Shown: positions 26,170 to 41,590, numbered from the stretch's first letter. The stretch: DNA of 64,000 bases from Apium graveolens (GCF_009905375.1 NW_027420018.1:62001-126000); one strand, 5' to 3'. Notes: generated from the sequence alone by a model not told the origin. Numbers and translations are program-made.

Positions 26170-26227
26170 CCAGTGGCGGACGGGTGAGTAACGCGTAAGA
26201 ACCTGCCTTGGGAGGGGAACAACAGCT
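26170..26227 (+). other. Plastid 16S rRNA fragment (~58 bp) inserted in spacer, unit 2
   Basis: The run from CCAGTGGCGGACGGG to AACAACAGCT is bacterial-type 16S rRNA sequence. It contains GTGAGTAACGCGTAAGAACC and GGGAGGGGAACAACAGC, which I recognise as chloroplast 16S. It replaces about seven bases (CTGTTTT) present at this spot in units 1, 4 and 5. It is too short to be an rRNA gene and is best read as filler DNA captured during break repair. Confidence 0.9.
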
Positions 26228-26279
26228 ATAAACTATGAATTTTTTGAAGAGCGAATTAAACCCAATCTACTAGATCTTT

Positions 26280-26445
26280 GGAAAATATTATTTTCAGAGC
26301 AAAATTTTTATTTTCAGAGCAAAAAAAGACTGAAATGACAAAATTGCCCCTCCTGCATTCACAATAAAAGCCCTGAAAAATATGAATATAAGGATAATTT
26401 GGTCTTTTTGCACATAAAAAAAGAGCTCCGAAAATAACATTTTCC
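26280..26445. mobile_element. Mutator-type MITE (166 bp), unit 2
   Basis: Same element as at 10224-10389. The left target repeat has changed to TAGATCTTT while the right one is still TAAATCTTT. Confidence 0.8.
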
Positions 26446-26454
26446 TAAATCTTT

Positions 26455-27681
26455 TTTGCATGTTTGCTTGTCCATGCCGCATAACTAAATACTGGTCAAT
26501 ATCAAATACAATTAAATAATTGATCTTAGATGGGGAATGAAACTATTTTATCTCAAATAATGTGTTTTATAGGCCGGGGTTAAAATATGATTAAAGATTA
26601 AAAAAAACCGTTAGTTGGTAAAATGACCATAACAAACTAAAATTAAATTAATAGATTAATTAAGTGTAGTGAACTATTTTTGCAAATTAGTTATATGCTG
26701 TTATTTTTTAACAAAATTGGAGAGTAAAAATGCAATTACCTCTTAAAATATATTTAACAAAAAAGCAAATCTATTATTAAAAAATATTAAAATTAAACAA
26801 TCCATATTTTTAATTTTGAAGAAGAATGTTAATTAATATTAGTATCAATCATTCCGTAAACTGAAACTAAGTCTTAGATTAATTCAAGACATTTTTTAGT
26901 AATTCTTTTTTGAAAAAATATATACTTTTCTTTAACTAAATTAATATTAAAAATTTAAATAACTCTAAAAGATAATGCATAATATGTTTTAGAAACCACT
27001 TAAGCTATGTTTGGTTTAATAATATTGGGGTTGAAATAGATAAAAGTAGATTAAATCACGGGGATATGCCCGGTTATATTTTAATTCTTCTATAAAAATA
27101 TAATTTGAAATAGTTTAATTTCAATATGTGTTATATTTATATCATGTTATGATACTGAGATATAAAATAAAAATAAAAATATAAACACCTAAAAAGAGTA
27201 TGACAAATTATAAGATTTTTTAATTAATTATATAAGTATATAATAAATTGATGAATATTTAAATTAGTGAAAAAGAGAATTAGTGGAGACTTTAAAAATG
27301 AGAAGGGAGAAATGAGAAATGAGAAATGAGGAAAAGAGAGAATAAATGGAGGTTATAAATGAAAGATGGACATTCAAAATATAATTAATTAGGAAAAAAT
27401 GTTAATGGAAGATGAGACACACGTAGGATTTGATGATTTGAGCTATTTAATGAGAATTTGACATATAAGCAACGATGACATCAGCTGTACTATCTTTTAG
27501 TATAATGTAGACTCGTATCATATCATGTGTTTTGTTGAAATTTTTTATTTTAAAATCCATTTTTCAAATTCATGAGATATAGGGTTTTGAAAACCATCAT
27601 ATGAGCTATCAAACCCTTGATATCATTTATCACAAGGGCTGAGACTCATTACACGTATTTTATTATATTTTTCATTTTTTT
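26455..27681. other. AT-rich spacer joining units 2 and 3
   Basis: No gene is seen. Compared with unit 1 there is a short deletion after AATATTGGG near 27027. Confidence 0.6.
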
Positions 27682-29645
<1,964 letters not shown>

Positions 29646-30325
29646 TTCTTTTTTTTCAGGTTAAATTTTGATAATGATGAATAAAAAATGTGAATGCATA
29701 TTTTAGTTTCTTAGATCCTATGTTAAAATATTTATAATCACATATTTTAATAAGAAAAATAAGCAAAAACACTAACTTTTTTAAAAAAAAATTGTGATTT
29801 TATTATCTTTTAAAACTTTTTGCAAAAATAGGGAATCAATTAAAATCAAGCAGACACGCAATTAGTTGAATTGTGTTTTTTATATTGCATTTGAGATTAC
29901 ATGAGGTTGCATAAATTCGTCTAAAGTTGCATCTAGTTGCATCAAGTTGCATAAAACCGTATATTCGCAAAAAAAAATTGAAAATAGTATTTTTGCAAAT
30001 AAAAAAGTAATTTTGCAAATTTTTGTAAAAATATTTTTAGCCTAAGGTATTTTTCAAAAAAACTCTAGTAATATTTATGATTAAATTAAGTGATAGTGTA
30101 TAATTTTAGTTTTTAATATTAAAATAATTAATTAACAAAAATATAATAAAGTGTCTTTTGATTCTTGATTCCAAATAACTTATCAACCAAACACCACTTA
30201 AGGGTATCATTCTCATCCTATTTTTGAACCAAACTGGTGATATCCGGTATCAAGATCCAAACTCATACCAGCTTATACCGATTTTTGATTCCAACCTGAT
30301 ACCACCTAGTTGGCCAAACGATCCC
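29646..30325. other. AT-rich DNA with MITE termini, unit 3
   Basis: Equivalent to 2516-3194. No gene is seen. Confidence 0.5.
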
Positions 30326-30328
30326 TTA

Positions 30329-30986
30329 GGGGTTGTTTGGTTCACAAGACAGTATGAATTTGGAATAAGAAATTGGGTTAAAATGGTATGTGGTTGAGCA
30401 ATCATTCATGATATTATGATATTATGTGTTTGGTTCGGTGCTGGAATGAATCTGTTTAATTTAAATATTTTTAATTCATTGATTTAATCAAACTTTTATA
30501 TATTACATATGTCGAATTTAAGTTAATATACAACTTACAAACTAAAAAATTAAATAAATAAAAGTGATTAAAAATTTAAAATTTTCAGTAATTTATAATT
30601 TTTAAAACAAGTAAAATATTACTAATTAGTATTAAATAAAAATAAGCATTACTTATTTAAGATTAAACAACATGATATTTAAGATATGTGTTTTAAATTT
30701 GCATTTAACTTTATAAATAAAAATAAAATAATGAAATTTAATTTCATACCTCGTACATCTCAAACTCACCTTGAGGTATCAAATCTGGATTTCAAATATG
30801 TTTAAGAAATTGATATCAAAATTTAAAAACAGTCAACCAAGCAACAAGTATGGGTTATCAAATCTGGATTCCAAATATGTTTAAGAAATTGATATCAAAT
30901 TTTAAAAACAGTCAACCAAGCAACAAGTATGGGTTTGAAAGAACAAACTCATACATAATACTAGAATAAGTTGAACCAAATGACCC
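30329..30986. mobile_element. PIF/Harbinger-type MITE, unit 3
   Basis: Same ends as unit 1, with TTA at 30326-30328 and 30987-30989. Confidence 0.7.
30777..30933. repeat. 79-bp direct tandem duplication, unit 3
   Basis: Two copies. The first has GGATTTCAAAT where unit 2 has GGATTCCAAAT and unit 4 has GGATTTGAAAT. Confidence 0.9.
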
Positions 30987-30989
30987 TTA

Positions 30990-31417
30990 AGATGTTACAT
31001 TTCAAAAAGAAATCATTCAATAATTTTTTAAGTTAAAAAGTTTGTACTTAAAATCTAAAGGTTCTCTATTAGATATGGAACATATTCATGATATAATTAC
31101 ATTAATAACTTCTTTTAAAGTCAAAACTTTTTAGTAAATTTAAAGGTTATCTCTTACAGAGAGTACAAGATATTCATTATATCTAATTAATTAGGATCTT
31201 GTCTTTTTAAAAAATTTATTAGGGTCGAAGATGGTTAAATTTAAATCTCTCAACAAATAAATGTCTTGTACACTGCAGGACAAAAACATACAGTTCATCA
31301 GCGAGTAGCTCTCATTTTCTGGCCTTTGCATTCGCCTGATCAACATAAATTTTCTAGATATCTCGACCAAATAAATCTCGTATACATAAAATTCCTGAAT
31401 TCAGACAACGTGCAAGA
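30990..31417 (+). promoter_or_regulatory. Presumed 5' region of the unit 3 gene copy
   Basis: Non-coding and conserved with the other units. No element is assigned. Confidence 0.3.
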
Positions 31418-32134
31418 ATGGTGACACCGGCTAAACAATCCCTGGATGGAGAAGGAAGCAGCGCTCTTCGATTTTCGACTAATGTTCAGGTGAATTCTTC
31501 AATGTAACTACTATTTTTTTGTAAAAATAAGAAGTCACTAGAATGTAGAAATGTTTCTGTGATGTATACCAACAGTAAAATATTTTGAAATGATTTAAAT
31601 AGCGCCTAAACTAAAGGAATGTTGTGGCACAGGAGGAACTGGGACAAAACAACTCAGGAGGAGGGCAAGATGACTGGGATCAAGGTGTTGTGTCAGCGGC
31701 GGCTGCAGAGAAAGCTCTGGGAAAGAGGAAGCTCGAAGACATTATCGACGAGCAGATAACTGATGAGCAGCAGCAAGCGTAAGCTTTTTGTTTGTTTCCA
31801 CAACAAATTATTGTTTTTTTCTTTGTTTTTAACTCAAATTACTTTGTTGGAGCGTACAGTGCACACATTGAGGCGAATCAAGGAGAGGAAATTGCAAGAT
31901 CAGAGTTGCAGGATTCTCGTCAACAGGTAGCAAAACTAACCTCTTTTGTGTTCGTAATTTATTAATGTCTCTGTTAAGTAATCAATCGCTCTAAAACCTT
32001 AAGATTGTAGAGAAAAACCCAAATATGATCTTATACTCTTTAACACTCCAATTAATTATACGATACTTTTCGCTACGATCGATAATAACAAATAAAACCA
32101 ATACCAATAACAAATATTTTAATAGAACAAATGG

Positions 32135-32297
32135 GGTGAAAGGACTCGAACATAAGACCCTCCCTAGACCGCGCTCTTATACCATGTTAAGTAAACAGAT
32201 TCACATAATTGACTAACCGAAACAAGATTTAACTTGAGATCCTGTATATAATAAACATCAAAAAAAATACACCGTTGGAGTGACTACGGAACCAACA
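32135..32297 (-). mobile_element. Small retroelement remnant in intron 3, unit 3
   Basis: Same remnant as in unit 2, with the primer-site-like motif ending at 32184 and the possible short LTR at 32185-32297. Confidence 0.35.
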
Positions 32298-32870
32298 CCT
32301 TGTAAGGCGTAGGAGTATCGTTGATTCCCTCTTAATTAGTTACATATTGTTTACATTCAATATGGTTCTTTTTCTTTGCTTGACTTTCTTCTTTTTGTCC
32401 GTGACATTTGTAATTTGAAAAAAAAAAAGAGATGTATGCTACAGCCTGAAAAGCACGAGGCAAAGATTGATAAGGCTCCAACAAGTTACAATATGGTAAG
32501 TCCTCTCTGATCTGCTAATCTTGAAAATGAAAGTACTAGTGGCACTAATTCAGGAGACAGTCATAACTTACTCAATGCAATGACGGCCAACAAATTTCAG
32601 GAAGCAATAGTTGAGCTTGTACGGTTGGCGACAGAAAGAGCTGAGAGTGATGGCTGTGGTCACTGAACCGCTGTGGAGGCATTGCGGTGCTGATGATGGA
32701 AGCAGAATTCTTGATAAAGTGGCATATAGTAGAATGTTTCCAAATCTGGTTGGCCCCAGACAAGTAGGCTTCACATCTGAAGTTTCTCGTGAAACTGCCA
32801 GGATTGAATTGAGTCCCAAGAACCTCGTCAGTTATTTTATGGACGTGGTCAGTATTATTTAAATTCTTTT

Positions 32871-32875
32871 GTATT
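32871..32875. repeat. Target-site duplication, left (GTATT), unit 3 copia
   Basis: Same five bases at the same intron position as in unit 2. The partner is at 37771-37775. Confidence 0.95.
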
Positions 32876-33222
32876 TGTTAAAAATAGCACCTGTATATAC
32901 CAGTTTATATATATATAAGTGTTTCTTTATCTGAGAGAAAACAAGATAGATGCACTAGTAAGAGTCTGTTATTATTTCAAAAGAAGAACAGTACAATATA
33001 AGAGATTGGTTTAGCTGATAATGGCTAAAAACCAGGGACACAACTGATTCTCCTAACACGACTGAAACACACGATTATTTCTCTGGACTCCTATAAAATC
33101 TCTACTACGTGAAGACTAATTCCACAAGCTGATCTCTAGACATGCAGCAGTAACAGGCACGTGCATGTGTAAAAAGAAACTTACATTAAATAAAATAACA
33201 AGCTTAAATTAAAAACCCAACA
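32876..33222 (-). repeat. 3' LTR of unit 3 copia (347 bp)
   Basis: TGTT...AACA ends; matches 37424-37770 by eye. Confidence 0.95.
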
Positions 33223-33233
33223 ATCACCCTCCT
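33223..33233 (-). promoter_or_regulatory. Polypurine tract of unit 3 copia
   Basis: AGGAGGGTGAT on the minus strand, adjoining the 3' LTR. Confidence 0.8.
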
Positions 33234-33236
33234 AAT

Positions 33237-36200
33237 TTAAGCTTGTTTGCTTAACTCCTTCACTCCCAGTAGTTTCCGCATTCTCTCAAATTTAACAGTA
33301 GTGAGGCTCTTCGTTAACACATCTGCTCGCTGAAACTCCGTGCTGACATGCTTGACAATTATCTCACCCCTTTCAATGCATTCACGGATAAAATGATAGC
33401 GGATATCTATGTGTTTGCTACGGCCATGAAACACTGGATTTTTGGCCAAATCGATCGCGGATTTGTTGTCTATGTATATAACCACAGGACTAACAAAATC
33501 TCCAGTTATTTGTTTCAACAGGTTCCGTAACCAAATAGCTTGGCACGCAGCCGCTGTTGCTGCCATGAACTCCGCCTCGCAGGATGAGAGAGCAATGCAC
33601 CGTTGTTTTTGAGATACCCAGGTCACTAAACTTTCATTCAGGTAGAATACCATGCCTCCAGTACTTCTTCTGTCAACAACAAAACCACCCATATCGCTGT
33701 CAGAATAACCAGTGAGAATATTGTTTCCACCTTCCTTTGTGTATACCAGGCCAAAATCAATTGTACCCTTTATGTAGCGCAGAATTCTCTTTGCTGCATT
33801 CATGTGCATCGTGGTGGGCTTTTCCATAAACCTACTCACCATCCCAACCGAAAAAGCAATATCTGGCCTCGTATTTACAAGGTAACGTAACCCACCTACT
33901 ATACTTTTGAACAGAGTAGAATTCACAGGCTTACCGTTCTCATCCTTTGACATTGATTCCTTGGGATCCATCGGGTATTTGACTGGATTGCAGCCTGCCA
34001 ATCCTGCTTTCTCTAGAATTTTTTTTGCGTACGCTGCTTGCTTCAATTCTATGTAATCAGCACCTTGCTCGACTTCAATTCCTAAGTAATAGGATAATCT
34101 CCCTAGATCACTCATTTCGAATCTGCTGCTCATCTTTGCCTTGAAGTCTTGAATGATTGACACACTTGTACCCGTCACTAGTAAGTCATCCACATATACA
34201 CCCACGATCAGAAACTCATCTCCCTCCCTTTTGGTGTAAACAGCATGTTCAACAGGACATCTCATGAATCCCAGTTCCTCAAGGCATTTGTTTAATTTCG
34301 CATACCATGCCCGGGGCGCTTGTCGTAGCCCATACAAAGCTTTTAACAGCTTGTATACTAAGTGCTCCTGGCCCGCTTTCTTAAACCCTTCCGGTTGAGA
34401 GACGTAGACTTCCTCAAGAATCTCCCCGTTGAGGAATGCCGTTTTTACATCAAGATGGTGCACCTCCCAACCATTTTTAGCAGCCAAAGCAAGAAGCAAT
34501 CTGACGGTTTCAAGTCGAGTTACAGGTGCGAAGATTTCCTCGAAGTCAACCCCATGTTTCTGTACATATCCTTTAGCCACGATTCTAGCCTTGTGTTTCA
34601 CAATTCTTCCGTTAGCATCCTTCTTCAATTTGAATATCCACTTCAGACCAATAGCCTTATGTCCAGCAGGTAACTCTGTCAACTCCCAAGTTTTATTTTT
34701 CTCAACAGCCTCCATCTCTTTCTTCATAGCTTTCCTCCACTCCGTTTCTTTTGCTGCCTGTTCATAGCACACAGGCTCATCCACTCCCATGAGGTACAGT
34801 TCTTCGTCAAGCTCTATCTCTTCTGTATTGTCATAAATATCTGTCAATGATCTGTAGTTTCTGGGTTCGCTGCTGGTGGAATCTAGATCAGAGAGTGTCT
34901 CAGATGATTGAGAGTTTTCAGTTTCTGTTGTATGTTCATTTGTATTGTCTGAGCTCGCACTTTGAGATGTGAATGTTTCCTCCTCGCTTGTATTCTCGGC
35001 TGATTCTGTCACAGATATGTTCTGAACAACAAACATTTCAGGGTGAGTGATCTGCACTTCCTTATGTTTCTCCCACGACCACATTTTAGATTCCTCAAAG
35101 ACCAAGTCTCGACTTACATGGATTGTGTTTGCCACTGGATCATACACCCTGTATGCTTTTGTACCTGGCTCTTTGCCGAGATGAATTACAGGCTTACTAC
35201 GATCATCGAGTTTTTTTTGTGTATGCATTTGGAATCTTCATGTGGGCAACACAGCCGAAAACTCGGATATGTCCGATCTGTGGCTTGTAACCTGACCAGG
35301 CTTCATATGGAGTAATATCGGACACAGCTCTCGTCGGCAATCTGTTAAGGATATACACAGAATGACGAACTGCCTCACCCCAGAACATAGAGGGTAAGCG
35401 TTTCTCCTTTAAAAAGCTTCTAGCCATTTCTACCACAGTTCTATTCCTCCGCTCCACGATTCCATTCTGCTGTGGAGAGAAAGGGGCCGTGAATTGCCTG
35501 TTGATTCCAGCTTCCTCACAATAAGACATGAATTGCTTGGACATGAACTCCCCTCCTCTATCAGTTCTCAATGTTTTTATTTTCTTTTCCATACCATCTT
35601 CAACTTGTGCTCTGAATCTTTTAAAAACCTCGAAGGCTTCGTCTTTGGTTTTTAACATGAAAACCCACATGGCACGGCTGAAATCATCCACCAATAGAAA
35701 AAAGTACTTGTTTCCTGCAGGAGTTGTTGGTGTTATCGGGCCACAGAGGTCACCATATATCAATTCCAAGACTCTTTTTGTACTATAGTTCGACTGTGAT
35801 GGAAACGGGTTCCTGGTTTGCTTCGACATTAGGCAGCCTGTACATGGTTCTTTAGGCTGATTCACATTTGGCATGCCATATACCATTTTACTTGTGGACA
35901 TCAGATTCATAGCCCTGAAATTAACATGTCCTAGTCTCGAATGCCAAAGCCACGAAGACTCATCTGACTTAGACAACATGCATTTAGATTTGCTGTTCTC
36001 AATAATAATTTTATAGAGCCTATTGTGAGAACGTCTTACTTTCATAAGCAGATTTCCATTCAAGTCTCGAACAAACAGATAGTCACCACGTAAAATAACC
36101 TCATTTCCAGATTCAGATAATTGACCGAGGCTAATGATATTACTACGAAGTGTAGGGATATAATATACCTCATTTAAAACACGCTCCTCCCCGTTCTTGC

Positions 36201-37395
36201 AGTTCAGCACTATGTTTCCCTTCCCTTTGATATGAACTGTTGAACCATCTCCAAATTTGACTTGTCCAGTTATCTTCTCATCCAGTTCTCTGAATTTTGA
36301 TTTTTGACCCGTCATGTGGTTGCTTGCGCCATTGTCTAAGTACCACAAGTTTGAGTCACCTTTTGCCTTTTCATTTTCAGCAGTGTTCAACTTTGGGGCT
36401 ATCCTTTCTTCATTCAACATCACACTAGCATTTTCCTCTTCACGCTCTGTTAGCAACAGAGCTGGTTCATCATCTTGAATCTGGGCTATGTTAACCTCCT
36501 GTTTTTGATCTCTGTCACGTCGCGGTTTGCGACACTCTGCTGCATAGTGTCCATGTAGTTGACAGTTAAAACATCTGACTCGGCTCTTATCTCGCACCAG
36601 TCGATTATTGTCCCTTCCACGATAGTCATTGTTATTTTTAAAACGTTGCCCAGACTCTAATCCTCCCTTGCTCCCTCGCTTGAGCCATTCCTCTCTAGTG
36701 AGCAATAACTTGCTCTCCTCGCCTTCTCTTTTCAACCATTCTTCTTCTGTGAGCAGCAACTGCCCTCCACTGACCTCTACTTGGCCACGTATTCTTTCTT
36801 CATGTGCCTTAAGCGATCCAACAGCCTCCTCGACCGTCATAGTTTCCAGATTCCCAAACTGTTCAATGGTGGACGCTATTTGTAGAAACTTTGAGGGTAC
36901 TGCTCTGAGCAATTTTTTCACCACATATTCCTCCTCAATAGTTTCACCTAGGGCTCGTATATTCGTCACCAGGCCATGTAGCTTCATGCAGAAATCATCT
37001 AGGGATTCCGTGTCTTTCATGTTCAGCATCTCGAACTCGGTTTTTAGAGTCTGTACCTTCGCTTTCTTTACTCGTTCTGCTCCCAGGCACATGGTTTTTA
37101 TGGAATCCCAAGCTTCTTTAGCCGTCTGTTTTTCAGCAACGGACAAGAGAATGTCCTCAGGTATGGCTTGATATATCGCAGCGAGTGCGATCTTGTCCAT
37201 TCTGTCCTCGACCTTCGCCGTGTCGTCTTTTGGCTCCACTGCATCCCAAACACCGTGTGCCTGCATAAACACTTTCATCTTTAAAGACCATGCTGTGTAG
37301 TTTCCTCTTGATAGCATGGGATAGCTCAAACTGACTGCACCTTCCTTTACTTTGCTTGTCTCGATCGTAGTCATTCTTGGCATATATTTGGGCAT
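33237..37395 (-). pseudogene. Ty1/copia gag-pol polyprotein split by a frameshift
   Basis: Two frames cover what is one frame in unit 2. The upstream part (37395 down to 35203, 730 aa) has Gag, zinc knuckle, protease and the integrase DDE region and ends shortly after the integrase core. The downstream part (35228 down to 33237, 663 aa) has the linker, reverse transcriptase (YVDD) and RNase H. The break is the eighth T at 35211-35218. It could be a real mutation, or a homopolymer error in the assembly given the near identity of the rest. As written, this copy could make Gag, protease and integrase but not RT without a frameshift. Confidence 0.9.
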
Positions 37396-37408
37396 TCACA
37401 GGTTGCTA

Positions 37409-37420
37409 GCTCTGATACCA
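37409..37420 (-). promoter_or_regulatory. Primer-binding site (initiator tRNA-Met), unit 3 copia
   Basis: TGGTATCAGAGC on the minus strand, three bases from the 5' LTR. Confidence 0.93.
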
Positions 37421-37423
37421 GAA

Positions 37424-37770
37424 TGTTAAAAATAGCACCTGTATATACCAGTTTATATATATATAAGTGTTTCTTTATCTGAGAGAAAACAAGATAGATG
37501 CACTAGTAAGAGTCTGTTATTATTTCAAAAGAAGAACAGTACAATATAAGAGATTGGTTTAGCTGATAATGGCTAAAAACCAGGGACACAACTGATTCTC
37601 CTAACACGACTGAAACACACGATTATTTCTCTGGACTCCTATAAAATCTCTACTACGTGAAGACTAATTCCACAAGCTGATCTCTAGACATGCAGCAGTA
37701 ACAGGCACGTGCATGTGTAAAAAGAAACTTACATTAAATAAAATAACAAGCTTAAATTAAAAACCCAACA
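37424..37770 (-). repeat. 5' LTR of unit 3 copia (347 bp)
   Basis: Same length and ends as the other three LTRs in the window. Confidence 0.95.
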
Positions 37771-37775
37771 GTATT
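37771..37775. repeat. Target-site duplication, right (GTATT), unit 3 copia
   Basis: Partner of 32871-32875. Confidence 0.95.
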
Positions 37776-39952
37776 TGTTTTGCATTGTCAATCTAGAACT
37801 GATGAATTTGCTTTCTAACTTGTCATCTTTTTTGTTAACTAGAGTAACTGGTATGTGATGTTTTATGAAATTGTCCCAAAGGCTAGGACAGTTGATGTCC
37901 TGATGAATCCAGAAGGAGCAACAGACTATGATGGAACCCTACAAGTGGTAATTAGATTTTTTTATTTATAAATCTTCCCCTTAAGTCTAGTTAACAAAAA
38001 CATTATATTCAGTACATGTTAATAGTTTTTGAAATATAATTAATCTATCATGTATGCTTGCATGCAAATCTAATTCAGATGGCTGCTACATATCAACTCT
38101 CTACACCACTTGTCCCAAACCGTGAGACCTATTTTGCGAGATATTGTAAGCGATATTCTGAGAATGACTGGATAGTGGTCGACGTTTCATTAGACAGTGT
38201 ACACCAAGTTCCAGTAACCGGGTGCAAGAAAAGGCCATCAGGTTGCCTTATTCATGAATTACCTGATGGATTCTCACAGGTGAACTAAATGCATACAATG
38301 TTGATCATATATATTATATATTTCATTGTATGAGCTTGATTGATATTTCATGGATTACCTAATTATGGTTTACTCATGTAATGTTTTTCAAGATTACATG
38401 GGTTGAGCATGTAGATGCGGACTGCAGGGGTATCAGCGCTATGTATCAACCTCTGCTAGATTCTAGTATAGGATTTGGAGCCAAAAGATGGATCTCTACC
38501 CTAGAAAGAAGGTGTCGACAAATGGGAAATGACATCTCGCTAAAGGCCCCTCTAGGAGAATACAATCAACTAGGTACATAAATGAAACTTGCACTAGTAG
38601 AATTTCACTTAAAATTCCTGCTGCTCCATCATAAAATTGAATCTCCTATATGCATTTATGTTTTTCACACAGTGATGTCAAGTGATGAAAGAGCTCAGAC
38701 AGTTCTATTGAAGCTTGCTGCAAAAATGGTGTTAAACTTTAACTCAGGAATTAGTGGTTTAATCGGGAACTGGAAAGAACTATCCGGACATTCTACTGAC
38801 GACAATATTAGGGTCATGACAAGAATGAATATGAGAGATCATAGCCTACCTAGGGGTACTCTGATATCTGCTGCTTCATCAATTTGGCTTCCAGTGCCAC
38901 CGAAGTCTGTGTTTGATTTTCTCCGCAATCACAACTCAGGAAGCGAGGTATCTTTACCTGAAATTAAATGCATTACCACTTTTAACTGCAATTAGAAAGA
39001 ACTTTTCATTATTCGGTCTTCTTAAATTATCATCTATAGGTAAATTATGTTATCTTCATTAGGTTCAAGGCATTATATCAGTGCACATATAGAGACTTCA
39101 GACGAATTTATGATTGTAACTAGACTTCATTATCTAAACTGTCTATATAAGTACAACAACTTTCCTTACATTGTTATGCCAAATTGAAGCAAATTTACAT
39201 GCATCTATATAGTTAGATTCCAAATTAGCTGTTATTCCATGTTGTACGCTGACAACTAATCATTAGACCTTAATATTCCACGTACAGCCGCTGATTCCAT
39301 ACCCCGGTAGGGAATGGGAGGTCCTCTCCGGTGAAACTGCTGTTGAACAAGTGTGTCACATTACCAAAGGCCATGAAGCTAGCTATTCTGTTTCAATACA
39401 CAAGGTTCTGGTAAGTGCATATGTAGAAAGTTTTCATTTCATTATCAGTAGAAGTAAAAAGGAAATAATGATTTTCTTATTTATAACGATCACAAATTCG
39501 TTGTAGGCTGAGAACTCAAGCCAAGAGAACATACTATTACTGCAAGAGAGTTGCAGTGATCCAGTGGCTTCATACATTGTCTTTTCCCGCCTAAGAACTG
39601 AGGATATGCATCTGATACTGAATGGAATAAGTTCCCAATATCGACCCCTTCTTCCATCGGGATTTGCAGTGCATCCTGATGGACCTGCTACTGGAACAGA
39701 AGGATCCGGAGGATCGTTATTGACCGTTTCGTTTCAGCTATTGGTCGATGATTCTCCGACATTCGTACCGCCCGCTGAAATGCATTCCCAAGCAGCAGAC
39801 CTCATCAACCTCACGACGGAGAGGATTAAAGTAGCAGTGGAGGAATTCTTATCTCAGGCAGCGCTGCTTGCTTCCATGAATGAGGCCTAATAGAAATGAG
39901 GTTGCTATTTCATCATTTGTGTAATCATTAAACATGACAAGTTATTGACAAA

Positions 39953-40666
39953 GTGCCTTGCTGGATCAAACTAGGTGAAGTGCCACCTTCCTACTGGTCT
40001 CGTGATGGTTTAACCATGATTTCTCAGCTCATTGGAAAGCCTATTAAGTTTGATGAAATTACTGCACGTTTTGAATCTTTGAAATTTGCTCGAGTCCAAT
40101 TTGAACTTGAATATTCTGCACCTAGACCTTCATGTGTATGGGTACCTATTATTATCAAAAAAGGTGTAGAGGAGAGACTTTGAGTAAGTATTGAATATTC
40201 CCAGTTGTCGCATTCTTGTAGTATATGCAAAGCTTTTGGCCACTCGTTGACAAGATGCAATGATAACCCTGACAGAGAAGTTCCGCAACCAAAAAGGCCA
40301 AGACACCAACTGCAAAATACAAATGAAAAGAAGGGTGATAAGGGAGACAAGGAGAGAGGTACTGATCAGGGAACAAGTCAAGAGACAGAAGCTATGGAGA
40401 AAGAGCAGTGTGAAAATTATCTTCTAAACAGAGAAATGATATCATTTGTGGTGGGTAAATTTATGGGTTGTGATGTCGTTATGGATGAGGATCAAATTGT
40501 TAAAGAGGCAACAAATGATGATCAAAAGGAAGATGCTGGTTTAGCAGACTCAAATATGGTTACTACTAATGTTTTGATGGGCTGTTTGACTCAGAAAATG
40601 ATAGTAGAGAAAACATCTTTGGTGTATACTAATGTGGAGATTTACCCACCTGATACAGCAAGATAA
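39953..40666 (+). pseudogene. LINE ORF1-like fragment, unit 3
   Basis: Same as in unit 2, with the in-frame TGA at 40181-40183 and the CCHC knuckle just after it. Confidence 0.65.
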
Positions 40667-41590
40667 CAAGGTAACCCAGTCAACTGCTTTGGTTGTGATT
40701 CATGAGCCACTTTGCACTGAAAATGTGTTTGAGACTCGAAGCAGTTTAGAAGATGGTGAATTTGTACTTATTTCCGGTGTTATCTAACTAAAAAAATTCA
40801 AAACAATACACAATATAACAAATATGAGTAATAAAAATATAGTGTATATATAAATATAAATATATACTCAATCAATATTTTTTAAAAAAAATTATTATTT
40901 AGTTGATAAAAGATAATTAATATTAAAATAAGAATCTGATATTGCAAGGGGTTGCGAAGTTATCAATTTAGATTAATTTATACATTGTAATATTGGATAT
41001 TTATGTATTATGTCTCAGTTCATGTCTCTTTACTTTTCATCTTTTTGTTACTATTTGCTAGATGTTTAAGAAATTTTAAAACCCGATTCAATCCAGAAAA
41101 AAAATGAAAAGTCTGATTTAAACATAGTCTCACTCGGTTTGATACGGACACGGGCCTTAAACGAGTCTCTTTTTTATTCTAAATTTGGATCAATCCAAAA
41201 TTCAAAAAATTCAGATAAAATCCTAGACTTAAAAAGTCTAAATAAAAGTTCTATTCGATCCTTAGAAGCCCAGATTTTTTAAAACGGCTGAAAAATATGA
41301 TTTTCTTTCTATATAAATTCTAGAAATGTACAAAAATTTTAATAAATTTTTAAAAAGCATATTAAATTATACTATGAGAATCAAGACAAGTTATAATTCA
41401 TTGGTTTTTGATTTAATACAATAAATAACATTTATGAAGATTAATAACTGAGAAGTCTAAATGTAATATAAAGGAATATTATTTATTTCGGTATCTAAAT
41501 TATTCTAATTCAAGATATTATTTGTTTTTTTTTGTAAACAAGCCACGGTTTAAAGCACGGACACGAACTAATATTGATATATAAATAAAT
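40667..41590. other. AT-rich spacer, unit 3
   Basis: Nearly identical to unit 2. No gene is seen. Confidence 0.6.

Larger units (their letters stand above)
32876..37770 (-). mobile_element. Ty1/copia LTR retrotransposon with a frameshift (4895 bp), unit 3
   Basis: It appears identical to the unit 2 element except for one extra T in a homopolymer (35211-35218, eight T against seven at 19154-19160), which breaks the polyprotein. The same insertion point and target duplication show that it was copied with the tandem unit and did not insert independently. Confidence 0.95.
31418..39890 (+). pseudogene. START-domain HD-ZIP IV-derived gene, frameshifted and carrying copia (unit 3)
   Basis: The structure is the same as in unit 2. 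The extra A in exon 5 (near 32634-32637) leads to TGA at 32664-32666, and the copia element fills intron 5. Exons 6-11 appear identical to those of unit 2. The shared frameshift and shared insertion point mean units 2 and 3 inherited both from one ancestor. Confidence 0.8.

Noticed and set aside
26170..26227. 16S rRNA gene
   Set aside because: Only about 58 bp match 16S, and the flanks are plant spacer. It is a fragment, not an rRNA gene.
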